DNA of 64,000 nucleotides from Solwaraspora sp. WMMD1047 (GCF_029626155.1 NZ_JARUBL010000001.1:3038001-3102000), one strand, 5' to 3'. Shown: positions 19,009 through 27,605, counted from the stretch's first letter. Numbers and translations are program-made. Notes: generated from the sequence alone by a model not told the origin.

Positions 19009-20384
19009 ACGAGCGTGGCGAGCGGATGGCGCCCCGAAAGCGGAGGGCCGGTATGAGCGTGCTCGGGATCGAGCTGCGCCGTTCCGCGGCGGTCGGTGCC
19101 GCGCTGATCACGCTGGTGGTCGGGGTCGGCGCACTGTATGTGGCCACCGCCCGGTGGTCGAGTGGCTGGATGGCGTTGGCCCTGACCGTCCGGGAGTACC
19201 TGCTCCTGTTGTGGCCACTGGCCCTTGCCGCCGGCGCCTGGCAGGGTCGACGGGAGCACCGGGCGAAGGTCGGCGAGCTGTTCGCCACCACCGCCCGACC
19301 CCGGGCTGGGCGGACGCTGCCGGTGCTCGTGGCGATGGCCCTCACCCTCGGGGTCGCCTACCTGCTGGTGACCGCGGCGGGCCTCGCCTGGATCGTCACC
19401 ACCGCCCAGTACCGTCCGCTGCTGGACTTCGTCGTCGTCACCGGGGTCGGTGTGCTGTCCCTGATCGCCGCGGCCTGGCTCGGGCTGGGGATCGGGCGGC
19501 TGCTTCCCGTCCTGGTGACCGCGCCGGCGCTGGCGGTGGGCGGCGTTCTGCTGGTCTTCTTCGGCACGATCGGGCCGCCGGACTGGGTGGCCGCGGCGAT
19601 CTCGCCGGCCCACGGCTCGACTTCGTTCCACGCCTACCAGACGGTCGACAGCCGGGTCAGCGGCGCGCTCGCGATCTGGATGATCACGCTCGCCGTCGCT
19701 GGCGCGCTGCTGTTCGTGGGGAACGGCAGGTGGGGCCGGACGGCGGCGGTGGTGCCGGTGGTACTCGGGCTGGTGGCGGCGCTGGCAGTCGTCCCCCGCG
19801 ACAAGGACGTGCTCAACTGGCCGATCGACCCGGTCGCGCGGGAGCTCGTGTGCACTGACGACACCCCGAAGGTGTGCGTCAGCCGGGTCAACACCAACGT
19901 GCTCGAAACGTTGACCCCGTTGGCCCGGGAGGGCCTGGCTGTGCTGGCGAAACTACCGAACGCGCCGACCGCCGTACACGAGGACACCCACGCGATGGGC
20001 GAGGACCGGCCAGACTCGCCCGATGGCGTCGTCCGGATCGGCGTCCGGATCGACAAACGCGGCGGGCTGGCCCACCCGGCCGCCGTGGTTCCCGAGGTCG
20101 TCAGGCGGCTGGGTGTCCCGTACGACGGGGAGTGCCGCACCGGCGATGAGGCGGTCGAACGGGCGGCGGCCTACTGGCTGCTGGGCCGCGAGCCGCAGTC
20201 CGACGTCGGCGTGGTGCCCGGCATGATCTTCGAGGAGCCCGCGCTCAACGCCGAGGCGGTCACCCTGTGGCGAGGGCTGCGTGAGTTGCCCGAGGATGCG
20301 GCGTTGGCCCGGGTCACCGCGGTCCGCGACGCCCTCCTGGCCTGCCAGGATCCCGCCGGCCTGCTGTCTCGGAGCGCCGGGTGA
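19005..20384 (+). CDS. ABC exporter membrane protein with extracytoplasmic C-terminal domain
   Basis: 459 residues. About six membrane helices occupy residues 20-280. A soluble domain of about 170 residues follows (from VPRDKDVLNWPID), containing one closely spaced Cys pair (VCTDDTPKVC) and a further Cys in DGECRTGD, possibly disulphide-bonded outside the cell. It starts at ATG 19005 overlapping the ATPase stop. No recognised family name is certain. It is read as the permease of the exporter because of the coupling. Confidence 0.72.
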   Translation: MNERGERMAPRKRRAGMSVLGIELRRSAAVGAALITLVVGVGALYVATARWSSGWMALALTVREYLLLLWPLALAAGAWQGRREHRAKVGELFATTARPRAGRTLPVLVAMALTLGVAYLLVTAAGLAWIVTTAQYRPLLDFVVVTGVGVLSLIAAAWLGLGIGRLLPVLVTAPALAVGGVLLVFFGTIGPPDWVAAAISPAHGSTSFHAYQTVDSRVSGALAIWMITLAVAGALLFVGNGRWGRTAAVVPVVLGLVAALAVVPRDKDVLNWPIDPVARELVCTDDTPKVCVSRVNTNVLETLTPLAREGLAVLAKLPNAPTAVHEDTHAMGEDRPDSPDGVVRIGVRIDKRGGLAHPAAVVPEVVRRLGVPYDGECRTGDEAVERAAAYWLLGREPQSDVGVVPGMIFEEPALNAEAVTLWRGLRELPEDAALARVTAVRDALLACQDPAGLLSRSAG

Positions 20385-20971
20385 GCTGGACGCTGCTGTA
20401 TCTGCGGTCGCGGCGCGTACCCCTGGCCGTTGCCGTGGGCGTGGGCGGCGCGGCGGTGGTCTGGGCGCTGTACCTGGCCTTCGCCGAGGATCGGGATGCC
20501 ACCGGGTTGCTGGTCGTCATGACCGTCGTGTTGATGGTCGCGGCGCTCGCGCCCACCCTCGCCGGCCCGGACGAGAACCTGGACCGGACCGCCTCGATGC
20601 GCTGGCCCTGGCGGCGGGCGGTGCACCTGCTCGCCGGTCTGCTGGTCGTCGTCGCGGTCCTGCTCGCCACGCTGCACACCGGGGCTCGGTTCGGACCGGC
20701 GGCTCTGGTGGTCCGCGACGCCGCCGGCCTGCTCGGCCTGACCGCGCTCTGCGCGACGGTCCTCGGCGCCGCCCGGTCGTGGTTCCTGCCGTTGGGCTGG
20801 ACCACCGTCGCGGCGATGTATCCGCAGGAAGGCACCTGGGGAGCGGTTGCGACGTGGCAGGGTCAGCCGACCGGCAGCCGGGCCGCCACGATGACGGCTG
20901 CGGTGCTCGCCGTCGCCGGGCTGATCGCCTATTCGGTCGCCGGCCCGGCCCGCAGGGATCCGGCCGAGTAG
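20381..20971 (+). CDS. Small integral membrane protein of the ABC exporter operon
   Basis: 196 residues from GTG 20381 (GTGA overlap). Five or six hydrophobic segments make up nearly the whole protein. No motif was recognised. Position and coupling suggest a second permease or accessory subunit of the exporter. A strong hairpin follows the stop. Confidence 0.72.
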   Translation: MSWTLLYLRSRRVPLAVAVGVGGAAVVWALYLAFAEDRDATGLLVVMTVVLMVAALAPTLAGPDENLDRTASMRWPWRRAVHLLAGLLVVVAVLLATLHTGARFGPAALVVRDAAGLLGLTALCATVLGAARSWFLPLGWTTVAAMYPQEGTWGAVATWQGQPTGSRAATMTAAVLAVAGLIAYSVAGPARRDPAE

Positions 20972-20979
20972 TCCGACGC

Positions 20980-21013
20980 CCGCACCACTCCGCTCGGGAG
21001 TCGGGGCGGTGCG
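20980..21013. terminator. Bidirectional hairpin between exporter operon and TrmH gene
   Basis: CCGCACC pairs with GGTGCGG, with an inner ACTCC/GGAGT stem, in the 79-base gap between two convergent genes. It is a plausible two-way terminator without a T-run. Confidence 0.6.
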
Positions 21014-21050
21014 GTGGGGGTGCATCCGCGCCTGCCGCCGGCAGCCCCGG

Positions 21051-21875
21051 TCACCCGCGGGATCGTTGCCGGGCCGCCTCGTAGAGGACGATGGTGCCGG
21101 CGGCGGCCGCGTTGAGGGAGCTGGCGGACCCGCCGATGGGGATGCGGACGGTCTGGTCGCAGGCGTCCCGCCAGCCCGCGCTCAGGCCCTGCGTCTCGTT
21201 TCCGATCGCGATGACCCGCGCGCCCGTGAGGTCGTACCCGGCGATGTCGCGGCTGCCGTGCTCGTCGGTGCCGACGATCTCGATCTCGGTGCCACCCGAG
21301 CGGAGCGAGCCGACCCAGTCGAGGACGTCGCGATGGCTCGCCACCCGCACGACGGGCACGGCGAACAGGGATCCGGTGCTGGCGCGTACCGCCTTCGGGT
21401 CGTACGGGTCGGCGGCGTGGCCGGTGATCACCACACCGGAGGCGCCGAGCGCGTCGGCGGAGCGGACCAGTGTCCCGATGTTGCCGGGAGTGGTGGGCCG
21501 GTCGAAGACCAGGGCCAGCAGCTCGGGCGTGACAGGGATACGGGAGAGGTCGTCGGCGGGCTGCCCGACGACGGCGAGGAGTTCCGGCGACTCCTCGTCC
21601 TTGCCGCCGAGTTCGTGGAGGAGTTCCGGGGCCAGGGTGACCCGGACCGCGTCGCCGGCCCGGTCCAGGATGTCGCCGGCCCACCGGGACAGGGTTCGTT
21701 CCTCGGCGTAGAGCAGGGCACGGATCTGCCAGCCGTGTGCCACGGCCAGGCTGATCGGCCGTACGCCCTGGACGATGAACTCGCCGGCCCGCTGGCGCTT
21801 GTTGCGGTTGCCCAACATCGCCTGCCACTGCTGGAACGTCGCGTTCCGCGTGGTGATCCTGAGCGTCCTCGCCAC
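21051..21875 (-). CDS. TrmH/SpoU-family RNA 2'-O-methyltransferase
   Basis: 274 residues from GTG 21875, preceded by GGGAGAGAG. The N-terminal RNA-binding part (about 1-110, KRQRAGEFIVQGVRPI) is followed by a knotted SPOUT domain: NIGTLVRSADALGASGVVI (motif 1), RVIAIGNETQGLS (motif 2) and IPIGGSASSLNAAAAGTIVLYE (motif 3). It transfers a methyl group from S-adenosylmethionine to a ribose in rRNA or tRNA; the target is unknown. Its distance from a glycopeptide or ribosome-inhibitor cluster gives no reason to call it a resistance enzyme. Confidence 0.88.
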   Translation of the reverse strand: MARTLRITTRNATFQQWQAMLGNRNKRQRAGEFIVQGVRPISLAVAHGWQIRALLYAEERTLSRWAGDILDRAGDAVRVTLAPELLHELGGKDEESPELLAVVGQPADDLSRIPVTPELLALVFDRPTTPGNIGTLVRSADALGASGVVITGHAADPYDPKAVRASTGSLFAVPVVRVASHRDVLDWVGSLRSGGTEIEIVGTDEHGSRDIAGYDLTGARVIAIGNETQGLSAGWRDACDQTVRIPIGGSASSLNAAAAGTIVLYEAARQRSRG

Positions 21876-22011
21876 CGGTCTCTCTCCCGTCTCCCGGCCC
21901 GCCCGTCCGACCCGGACCGAACCACACCGGACCGTCACTGTATGCGGTGGCGGGAGCAGGTCGGTGGTTCGCGTCCGGGTCTGACGGGCGTGGGCCACTG
22001 GAGGTTGGCGG

Positions 22012-22626
22012 TCACGCCGGGCCAGGGCCTGGCGTGACCGGTGCGCCAGCGGTCGCCGGTGCCGCCTCGGGTGCGCGGTCGTCGGCGGTGATCGGCGTGT
22101 CGGTCGAGCTGACGGCTCCGGCGGGCTCCGGCGCGTACCGGGGCTGCTGGCCGGCCCGGCGGCGGGTGGGCAGCAGCGGCGCGGCCGCGAAGGCGATGAA
22201 GATGAGCTGGAGAACCGTCCGGGGCAGCAGCGGCGTATCGGGGGCGTCCGGGTGGTCGACTCCGGCGGCGGCGACGACGTTCGCGGGGAAGATCACGATC
22301 AGGAAGATCACCGACGCGAGGGCGGCCCGGCTGCGGAGCCGCGGAACGATCAGGCCGGCCGCCAGCCCCAGCTCGGCCAGCCCGGTCAACGTGACAAGCA
22401 GGTCCGGGGCGGGCAGCAGCGAGGGGACGATGGCCACCAGGCCCGACCGCTGCGGTTCCAGAAAGTGGGTGGCCGCGGTGCAGACGAAGACGACGGCCAT
22501 CCCGCTGGCCGCGGCCGCGCGCCATGACGCCCAGGCGCCCGCAGCGCGTACGCCGAGCCGCGCGAGCCAGCCGGCACCGACCCGGACCGAACCCGTGACG
22601 AGGATCAGGGGCAGCAGAAGGATCAT
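22012..22626 (-). CDS. DoxX-like membrane protein
   Basis: 204 residues, with four membrane helices (about 1-20, 40-60, 75-95, 105-130) and a cytosolic Ala/Pro-rich tail of about 45 residues. The arrangement THFLEPQRSGLVAIVP and GLAELGLAAGLIVPRLR fits DoxX-like proteins of unknown biochemical role. GAGGAGCTC lies before the ATG, and a palindrome sits about 15 bases upstream, suggesting repressor control. Confidence 0.75.
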   Translation of the reverse strand: MILLLPLILVTGSVRVGAGWLARLGVRAAGAWASWRAAAASGMAVVFVCTAATHFLEPQRSGLVAIVPSLLPAPDLLVTLTGLAELGLAAGLIVPRLRSRAALASVIFLIVIFPANVVAAAGVDHPDAPDTPLLPRTVLQLIFIAFAAAPLLPTRRRAGQQPRYAPEPAGAVSSTDTPITADDRAPEAAPATAGAPVTPGPGPA

Positions 22627-22640
22627 GTGAGCTCCTCGAA

Positions 22641-22657
22641 TCTAGTCAGTGTCTAGA
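22641..22657. promoter_or_regulatory. Palindromic operator candidate for the DoxX gene
   Basis: TCTAG-7-CTAGA (TCTAGTCAGTGTCTAGA) lies 14-31 bases ahead of the DoxX ATG. Its size and placement over the expected -10/transcript start suit a TetR- or MarR-type repressor. No such regulator gene lies next to it. Confidence 0.45.
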
Positions 22658-22759
22658 TCGACGGTAGGCCGGGATCTTTCCATCGTCAAGTTCCGGCTGA
22701 GGGTGTCGACCTGGTCGCGTTGGCGCCGGCTGATTCTTGTCGTACACCTGTTCTAGTCT

Positions 22760-24016
22760 GTGGTGGTGTTGGAGGCGTTGCGGGGGATCGGTGGCCTGGT
22801 GGACGAGGCCGTGCTCCGTGACGCGTGGGCGTTGCCGGAGGGTGAGCTGGTCGCCGCGTTGGAGGCGGTGCATGGGCTGGAGCAGCGGTTGACCGCGTTG
22901 CGGTTGGCGTTGGTGCGGGAGGTCGACGGACGCGGGGTCGCCACCACCCACGGCGCCTCGTCCACGGCGGTGTGGCTGCGGGAGCGGCTGCGGATGTCCG
23001 GGAGCGCGGCCCGGCGGTCGGTGGAGTTGGCGGCCGCGCTGGACGCCGCTCCGGCCGTGGTGGGCCACGCCCTGGCCGCCGCAACCATCAACGCCGAACA
23101 GGCCCGGGTGATCGTCGACATGGTGTCCGACCTACCCGCCACCGTGGGTGCCGAGGTGGTGGAGAAGGCGGCGCAGGCGCTTGTCGATCACAGCGTCCGG
23201 TTCGAGCCGTCGATCCTGCGGGGGTTGGGCCGGCGGATCCTGCACCACGTCGCCCCCGACGTCGCCGAGCAGGCCGAGGCCGACGCGCTGCGCCGTGAGG
23301 AGGAACAGGCCCACCCACGTCGACACGTCAGCCTCTCCTCGCCCCGCGACGGGCGGGTACGGCTGACCGGGGTCCTGGACCTCGAAACCGCCGGGCTGCT
23401 GCACGCCGCACTGGACCCGCTGTGCGCCCCGACCGGTGACGGCGACGACCGCAGCCCCGGACAGCGCCGCCACGACGCCCTGGCCGACGTATGCCGACTG
23501 GTGCTGCGGACCGGGCAGCTGCCCGCCTCCGGCGGCGACCGCCCACAACTTGTCGTCACCATCGGCTACCACGCCCTCGTCCGGGAGATGGGCGCCGGCA
23601 TGCTCGACACCGGCGCCGCACTCACCCCCGCCACCGTCCGCCGGCTGGCCTGTGACGCCGTGATCCTGCCCGCCGTCCTCGGCGGCAACGGCCAGGTCCT
23701 CGACGTGGGCCGGCAACGGCGGCTGTTCACCGGACCACTGCGCCGCGCCCTCGTGCTGCGCGATGGCGGATGCGCCTTCCCCGGCTGCGACCGACCACCA
23801 CGATGGTGCGACGGACACCACATCACCGCCTGGCACGACGGCGGCACCACCACCCTCGACAACGCCGTCCTGATCTGCGGCTACCACCACCGCCTCATCC
23901 ACACCGGCCAATGGCAAGTCCGCCTCGCGCCGGACGGACGTCCCGAATTCATCCCACCCGCCTGGCTCGACCCCACCCAACTACCCCGCCGCAACCACTA
24001 CCACCGACGAAACTGA
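22760..24016 (+). CDS. DUF222 / HNH endonuclease-domain protein (13E12-repeat type)
   Basis: 418 residues. The DUF222 region fills residues about 30-300. A C-terminal HNH domain (about 325-390) has CAFPGCDRPPRWCDGHH, then TTLDNAVLICGYHHRLIH, giving the Cys zinc pairs and catalytic His/Asn. Such genes are multicopy in actinobacteria (the REP13E12 family in Mycobacterium) and behave like selfish or mobile elements. Nuclease activity is expected but not proven for the family. The GTG start lies just after a tract TTCTAGTCTGTGG. A 17-bp tandem repeat lies downstream. Confidence 0.87.
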   Translation: MVVLEALRGIGGLVDEAVLRDAWALPEGELVAALEAVHGLEQRLTALRLALVREVDGRGVATTHGASSTAVWLRERLRMSGSAARRSVELAAALDAAPAVVGHALAAATINAEQARVIVDMVSDLPATVGAEVVEKAAQALVDHSVRFEPSILRGLGRRILHHVAPDVAEQAEADALRREEEQAHPRRHVSLSSPRDGRVRLTGVLDLETAGLLHAALDPLCAPTGDGDDRSPGQRRHDALADVCRLVLRTGQLPASGGDRPQLVVTIGYHALVREMGAGMLDTGAALTPATVRRLACDAVILPAVLGGNGQVLDVGRQRRLFTGPLRRALVLRDGGCAFPGCDRPPRWCDGHHITAWHDGGTTTLDNAVLICGYHHRLIHTGQWQVRLAPDGRPEFIPPAWLDPTQLPRRNHYHRRN

Positions 24017-24040
24017 ACCTCACTCCGGAAGATCTCCTGG

Positions 24041-24178
24041 GTGGCAGTCGCCGCAGCAGTCGGGGCAGCACTGGGCACTGTGGACTCCATCGCCAACCAT
24101 GTGCCGGTGCTGTTCGGGGAGGTCGGCACCGCTCGTGCCGCGGGGCGCCCACGCGGGTTGACGGCCCACGCGGGTTGA
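24041..24178 (+). CDS. Possible 45-residue hydrophobic peptide ending in repeats
   Basis: GTG 24041 opens a short frame encoding a hydrophobic stretch (MAVAAAVGAALGTVDSIANH) and ending inside the 17-bp tandem repeat. A weak GGAAG precedes it. It is the only protein-like reading in the 320 bases between the HNH gene and the YchJ gene. It may be a remnant of a longer gene. Low confidence. Confidence 0.22.
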   Translation: MAVAAAVGAALGTVDSIANHVPVLFGEVGTARAAGRPRGLTAHAG

Positions 24179-24250
24179 CGGCCCACGCGGGTTGACGGCC
24201 CACGCCGGATGACGGCCCACGCCGGATGACGGCCCGCGTGGGGTTGATGG
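24148..24250. repeat. 17-bp tandem repeat downstream of the HNH gene
   Basis: The unit CCCACGCGGGTTGACGG occurs three times from 24148, then twice as CCCACGCCGGATGACGG, then as a diverged 18-bp copy. The 17-bp period is not a multiple of 3, which argues against selection as coding sequence. Confidence 0.9.
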
Positions 24251-24336
24251 CCCGCGCGAGGCGCCGAGACGAGGCCCCAGATAAGGACCCGAGGTGAAGC
24301 CTGAAACGGCGCTATCGATCCGCGGCATCGCGCTGG

Positions 24337-24762
24337 CTACCCGGCGGCGTCCAGATACACCCATCGGCCGTCCTCCCGCGCGAAGCGGCTGTTCTCGTGC
24401 ACCGAACCGGGACCGTTCGAGGTTCGGTAGTGCGCTTGGAACTCGACGGTGCCGGTGGTGTCGAAGAGGCCGCCGCGCTCGGTTCCGAGGATCTCCAGGT
24501 GCGTCCACCGCTGTCGGGTGTCGAGGGTCAGCCGGGCGGGCCGGGTGGTGGGATGCCAGGTCCGCAGCAGGTATGCGGTGTCGCCGACGGCGAAGGCGCT
24601 GAACCGGGACCGCATCAGCGCCTCCGCCGTCGGCGCGGCCGCGCTGCCCTGGTGTGCCGGACCGCAGCATTCGGGGTACGGGTGACCGGTGCCGCACGGG
24701 CACGGCCGCCGGGTCGGGTCGCCGGCTGACCGGCGGGTGTCTCGTCGCGCCACGCCAAGCAT
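24337..24762 (-). CDS. YchJ-like SEC-C-motif protein (UPF0225)
   Basis: 141 residues from the ATG at 24762; a GTG 9 bases later is also possible. The SEC-C zinc motif CPCGTGHPYPECCGP lies near residue 25, and the rest matches the YchJ core (ALMRSRFSAFAVGDTAYLLRTWHP, FQAHYR, HENSRFAREDGRWVYLD). Function is unknown. Single gene, not linked to its neighbours by spacing. Confidence 0.85.
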   Translation of the reverse strand: MLGVARRDTRRSAGDPTRRPCPCGTGHPYPECCGPAHQGSAAAPTAEALMRSRFSAFAVGDTAYLLRTWHPTTRPARLTLDTRQRWTHLEILGTERGGLFDTTGTVEFQAHYRTSNGPGSVHENSRFAREDGRWVYLDAAG

Positions 24763-24880
24763 TGTCGCCCACCAGCCGGCGCCCACTGGACCGTCGCCTG
24801 CGGGGCCGTCTCACCGGACCGTCGCCTGCGGGGCCGTCGCCCGCCGAGCCGTCGCCGAGCCCGGGGGCACGGCGACCCTG

Positions 24881-26686
24881 TCAGCCGGCCGGGATTTCGA
24901 TCACCTCCACTTCGATGCCCTCGTTGCGCAGCGCCTTCATCGCCCGGTAAAGGGCGACCTGGGCGAAGGTGAAGAGGGAGTCGACGGTGAGCGTCCGTCC
25001 GGCGCCGAGGGCGATCGCGTAGACGACCTTGCGGGGCCGGAAGGCAGGTCCGATCCGGTGACTCCCGACCATCCGGACCAGCGCCTGCCGGGCGTCGGCC
25101 TGGTAGGTCAGGGCGTCCGCCGAGACCTGGCCCTGGGCGAAGAGGTGGCTCAGCGGGGCGCTGCCATCGGCCCGCTTGACGTGGATCAGCTCGCCGTCCG
25201 GGCCGAGCAGGTCGCACGCCTCGATGCCCCGGTGGTGCTGGGCGGTACGTAGCAGCCTGCGGTCGAGCAGCACCAGGCCGAGTCCGCTCTTGGCCACCCG
25301 GTCGTTGTAGCTGCGCTCGTCCTCCCCGGCGGGCCAGGGCGGCAGGGTGACGCTCGCCGGCCCGGCCAGGATCTGCTCGATCTCCTGGCGGAGCTGCTCG
25401 CGGTGCCGGTCGCCGATCTCGTACCAGTGGCCGTCCTGCAGCAGCAGGTGGCTGGTGCCGGCCGCGACCTGCGCGGTGAGCCAGCGCGACGCCGCGGCGG
25501 ACCCGATCTCCTCCGCGCCGGCCGCGTCGGCGTGCAGGGTGATCCGGCCGTTGCGCAGCGCGGTCAACCGCTCCCCATCGGGTACGCGGTGGGCCAGGTC
25601 GAGCAGGTCGGCCAGGGTCAGGTCCGTCATGAGGGTCGCGCGCCGTCCCGACTTCGGCACCCGGATCCGGTACGACCGCACCTGCTCGATCGTGTCGAGC
25701 AGCTCACCGGGGACGGCCAGCGCCAGGTCCGGTGGGTCGGCCAGAGCCAGCCGCCGGTCCAGCTGCTCGTGCAGGTCGGGCAGGCGTGGGTCGGTGGGCG
25801 GCACCGGCCGGATCTGGGTGATGAACTCCAGGTCGGCCAGGGGAGACTCCCGCTGGCACACCCGGTCGATCTCCCGCAGGTCGGCGACCAGGTCGTCGGG
25901 GCTGGTGCCGAGGTGGATGCGGAGCGCGTCGCTGCCCTCGACCCGGGTCGGCCGGCGGGTCCGGGTCCGGTCCGTCGCCGACGGTGAACGGCGGCAGGCG
26001 GTCAGGTTCGGGTTCATCGTCGGCCCGCAGACCTGGCCGACGATCTCGCCCCACTTGTCGATGCCGTACATCCGAATGGGTTGACCGCCGGCGACCAGGT
26101 TGCGGTCTATCCGGCCGCTGACACCCAATACCCGGCGGCGGACCTGCTTGATCTCGTCGGGGACGAGGGCGCGGACGGCGAAGGCGATGCCGAAGCCGGG
26201 GTCGATGTGTCCCTGGTCGACCAGGTGCCGGCCGAGGGTGCCGTAGGCGAGCGCGTAGACCCGGTCGTCGACGGCGATGAGCAGGGCGCCGCCGCCGCTG
26301 CTGTAGCCGAGGGCCACCTCCTGGCCGGTGAGGGTGGTGAGCACGTCGCACCACTCGGCTCGCTCCCGGGCCACGGTGCCGTGCACCAGCAGCGCCGGTG
26401 CCTGCGCCACCGTTCGTTCCTCGATCTCGAACCGGTTCTCCCGCAGGTAGCGGTCGTTGAGGACCGTCCGGAGCCCGGCGAGGGTCGGGGCCACCCGGTC
26501 GAGCCGGTAGAGCGAGGTGAGGTATGTGCCGGGCGGCGGCGCGGGCGGGTCCCGGCCGTCGGGTGGTTCCGGTCGCGGGCGGTCGAAGAGGGTGGGCGGC
26601 GGTTCGTTGTCCGGCCGTCGGGCGTCTGTGCGGGCGGCGGGGCGGCTGGCCGGTCCGGTGTTGCGGTGCTGCGTGACTGGGCACAT
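24881..26686 (-). CDS. DUF6119 (TIGR04141, sporadically distributed) family protein
   Basis: 601 residues; the ATG at 26686 has GAAGGAGATCACC before it. The first 55 residues are Pro/Arg-rich and disordered. The family core is recognised from ALAYGTLGRHLVDQGHIDPG, then the DALRIHLG segment, and the C-terminal CDLLGPDGELIHVKR...APLSHLFAQGQVSADAL block. No catalytic residues are known. The family is patchily distributed and often found among defence or mobile genes. Here it runs leftward next to a restriction-like operon, separated by a 10-bp-period repeat and a lipoprotein gene. Confidence 0.8.
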   Translation of the reverse strand: MCPVTQHRNTGPASRPAARTDARRPDNEPPPTLFDRPRPEPPDGRDPPAPPPGTYLTSLYRLDRVAPTLAGLRTVLNDRYLRENRFEIEERTVAQAPALLVHGTVARERAEWCDVLTTLTGQEVALGYSSGGGALLIAVDDRVYALAYGTLGRHLVDQGHIDPGFGIAFAVRALVPDEIKQVRRRVLGVSGRIDRNLVAGGQPIRMYGIDKWGEIVGQVCGPTMNPNLTACRRSPSATDRTRTRRPTRVEGSDALRIHLGTSPDDLVADLREIDRVCQRESPLADLEFITQIRPVPPTDPRLPDLHEQLDRRLALADPPDLALAVPGELLDTIEQVRSYRIRVPKSGRRATLMTDLTLADLLDLAHRVPDGERLTALRNGRITLHADAAGAEEIGSAAASRWLTAQVAAGTSHLLLQDGHWYEIGDRHREQLRQEIEQILAGPASVTLPPWPAGEDERSYNDRVAKSGLGLVLLDRRLLRTAQHHRGIEACDLLGPDGELIHVKRADGSAPLSHLFAQGQVSADALTYQADARQALVRMVGSHRIGPAFRPRKVVYAIALGAGRTLTVDSLFTFAQVALYRAMKALRNEGIEVEVIEIPAG

Positions 26687-26700
26687 GGTGATCTCCTTCG

Positions 26701-26940
26701 CGGTAGGAGCGGCGGAAGCGGGCGGAGTGGGCGGAGGCGTTGGGAAGCGGCGGGAGGCGCCGGGGAGCGCCGGGAGGCGCCGGGAAGCGGCGGGAGGCGC
26801 CGGGAAGCGGCGGGAGGCGCCGGGAAGCGGCGGGAGGCGACGGGGAGCGGTGGGGAGCGGTGGGGAGCGCCGGGAGCAGTGGGGAGAGCCGGGAGGGGTG
26901 GAAAGCGCCCGGGAGCGGTGGAAAGCGCCCGGGAGGGGTG
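26701..26940. repeat. G-rich array with a 10-bp period
   Basis: About 24 contiguous 10-base units of the type CGGGAAGCGG / CGGGAGGCGC / TGGGGAGCGG fill the gap between the DUF6119 start and the lipoprotein stop. From 26741 to 26830 they alternate as a 20-bp higher-order unit. Runs of three or four G recur every 10 bases on the + strand, giving strong G-quadruplex potential. No protein-like reading is convincing. Confidence 0.92.
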
Positions 26941-26951
26941 CCGGTGGGCGG

Positions 26952-27503
26952 TCAGGTCAGGGTGACGGTGACGCCGCCGGAGAACGGGGAGTCGTGCAGT
27001 TCGAGGCGGGTCAGCTTGACCTTCTTCGGGATGTCGAAGACGAGGACGCCGGTGACCTGGTTGCCGGGGTTGATCTCGTTGAGGAAGGTGGCGGCGTCCT
27101 CGTTGGCGTAGATGGCGGCGCCGGAGTCGGTGGAGTACTCGACATCGTTCGCGTCGTAGGCCCGCTGGCTGCTGTCGTCGAAGTACTGGGCCTCCTTGCC
27201 GATGTTCTTGACGTGCACCGTGACCAGGCAGAACTGGCCCTGAGCCCGTTCACCGAGCAGGTCGCTGCCGATCTTGTTGACACCGCACTTGATGGACTTG
27301 ACGGTGAACTCGAACTTGCCGTCGCGGACCTGGTCGCCGATCGTGGCCGGCTTCTCCTCGGCCGAGAGCTGGCCCTCGGCGGTCGGGCCGGCGCCGGCCG
27401 CCGCCTCGTCGTCGCTGCCGGTGGTGTCGGTGGTGTCGGCGGCGCCGCAGCCGAGCGCGACGGTGGCGGTCAGCAGCAGTCCGGCGATCGTGAGCTTGCG
27501 CAT
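26952..27503 (-). CDS. DUF4352-type lipoprotein
   Basis: 183 residues with GAGGAGGG before the ATG at 27503. The signal peptide ends in a lipobox (VALGC at about residues 15-19), followed by a Thr/Asp/Ala-rich linker. A beta-rich domain then starts near residue 60 (VRDGKFEFTVKSIKCG ... QFCLVTVHVKNIG ... GVLVFDIPK), the DUF4352/immunoprotective extracellular fold. It has two Cys likely to form a disulphide. It is located outside the membrane and its role is unknown. It diverges from the methylase operon and may share its promoter region. Confidence 0.82.
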   Translation of the reverse strand: MRKLTIAGLLLTATVALGCGAADTTDTTGSDDEAAAGAGPTAEGQLSAEEKPATIGDQVRDGKFEFTVKSIKCGVNKIGSDLLGERAQGQFCLVTVHVKNIGKEAQYFDDSSQRAYDANDVEYSTDSGAAIYANEDAATFLNEINPGNQVTGVLVFDIPKKVKLTRLELHDSPFSGGVTVTLT

Positions 27504-27605
27504 GGGAGCCCTCCTCAGTGGAATTCTGTGGCGACGTCAATGAGAGCATTGTCCGTGAACTGTGTCAACAGACATGATGCTTGACGGGTGTGCCACACTG
27601 CGGAG

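Noticed and set aside
24148-24250. CRISPR array
   Set aside because: Units are contiguous 17-bp tandem copies without spacers, and no cas gene is present.
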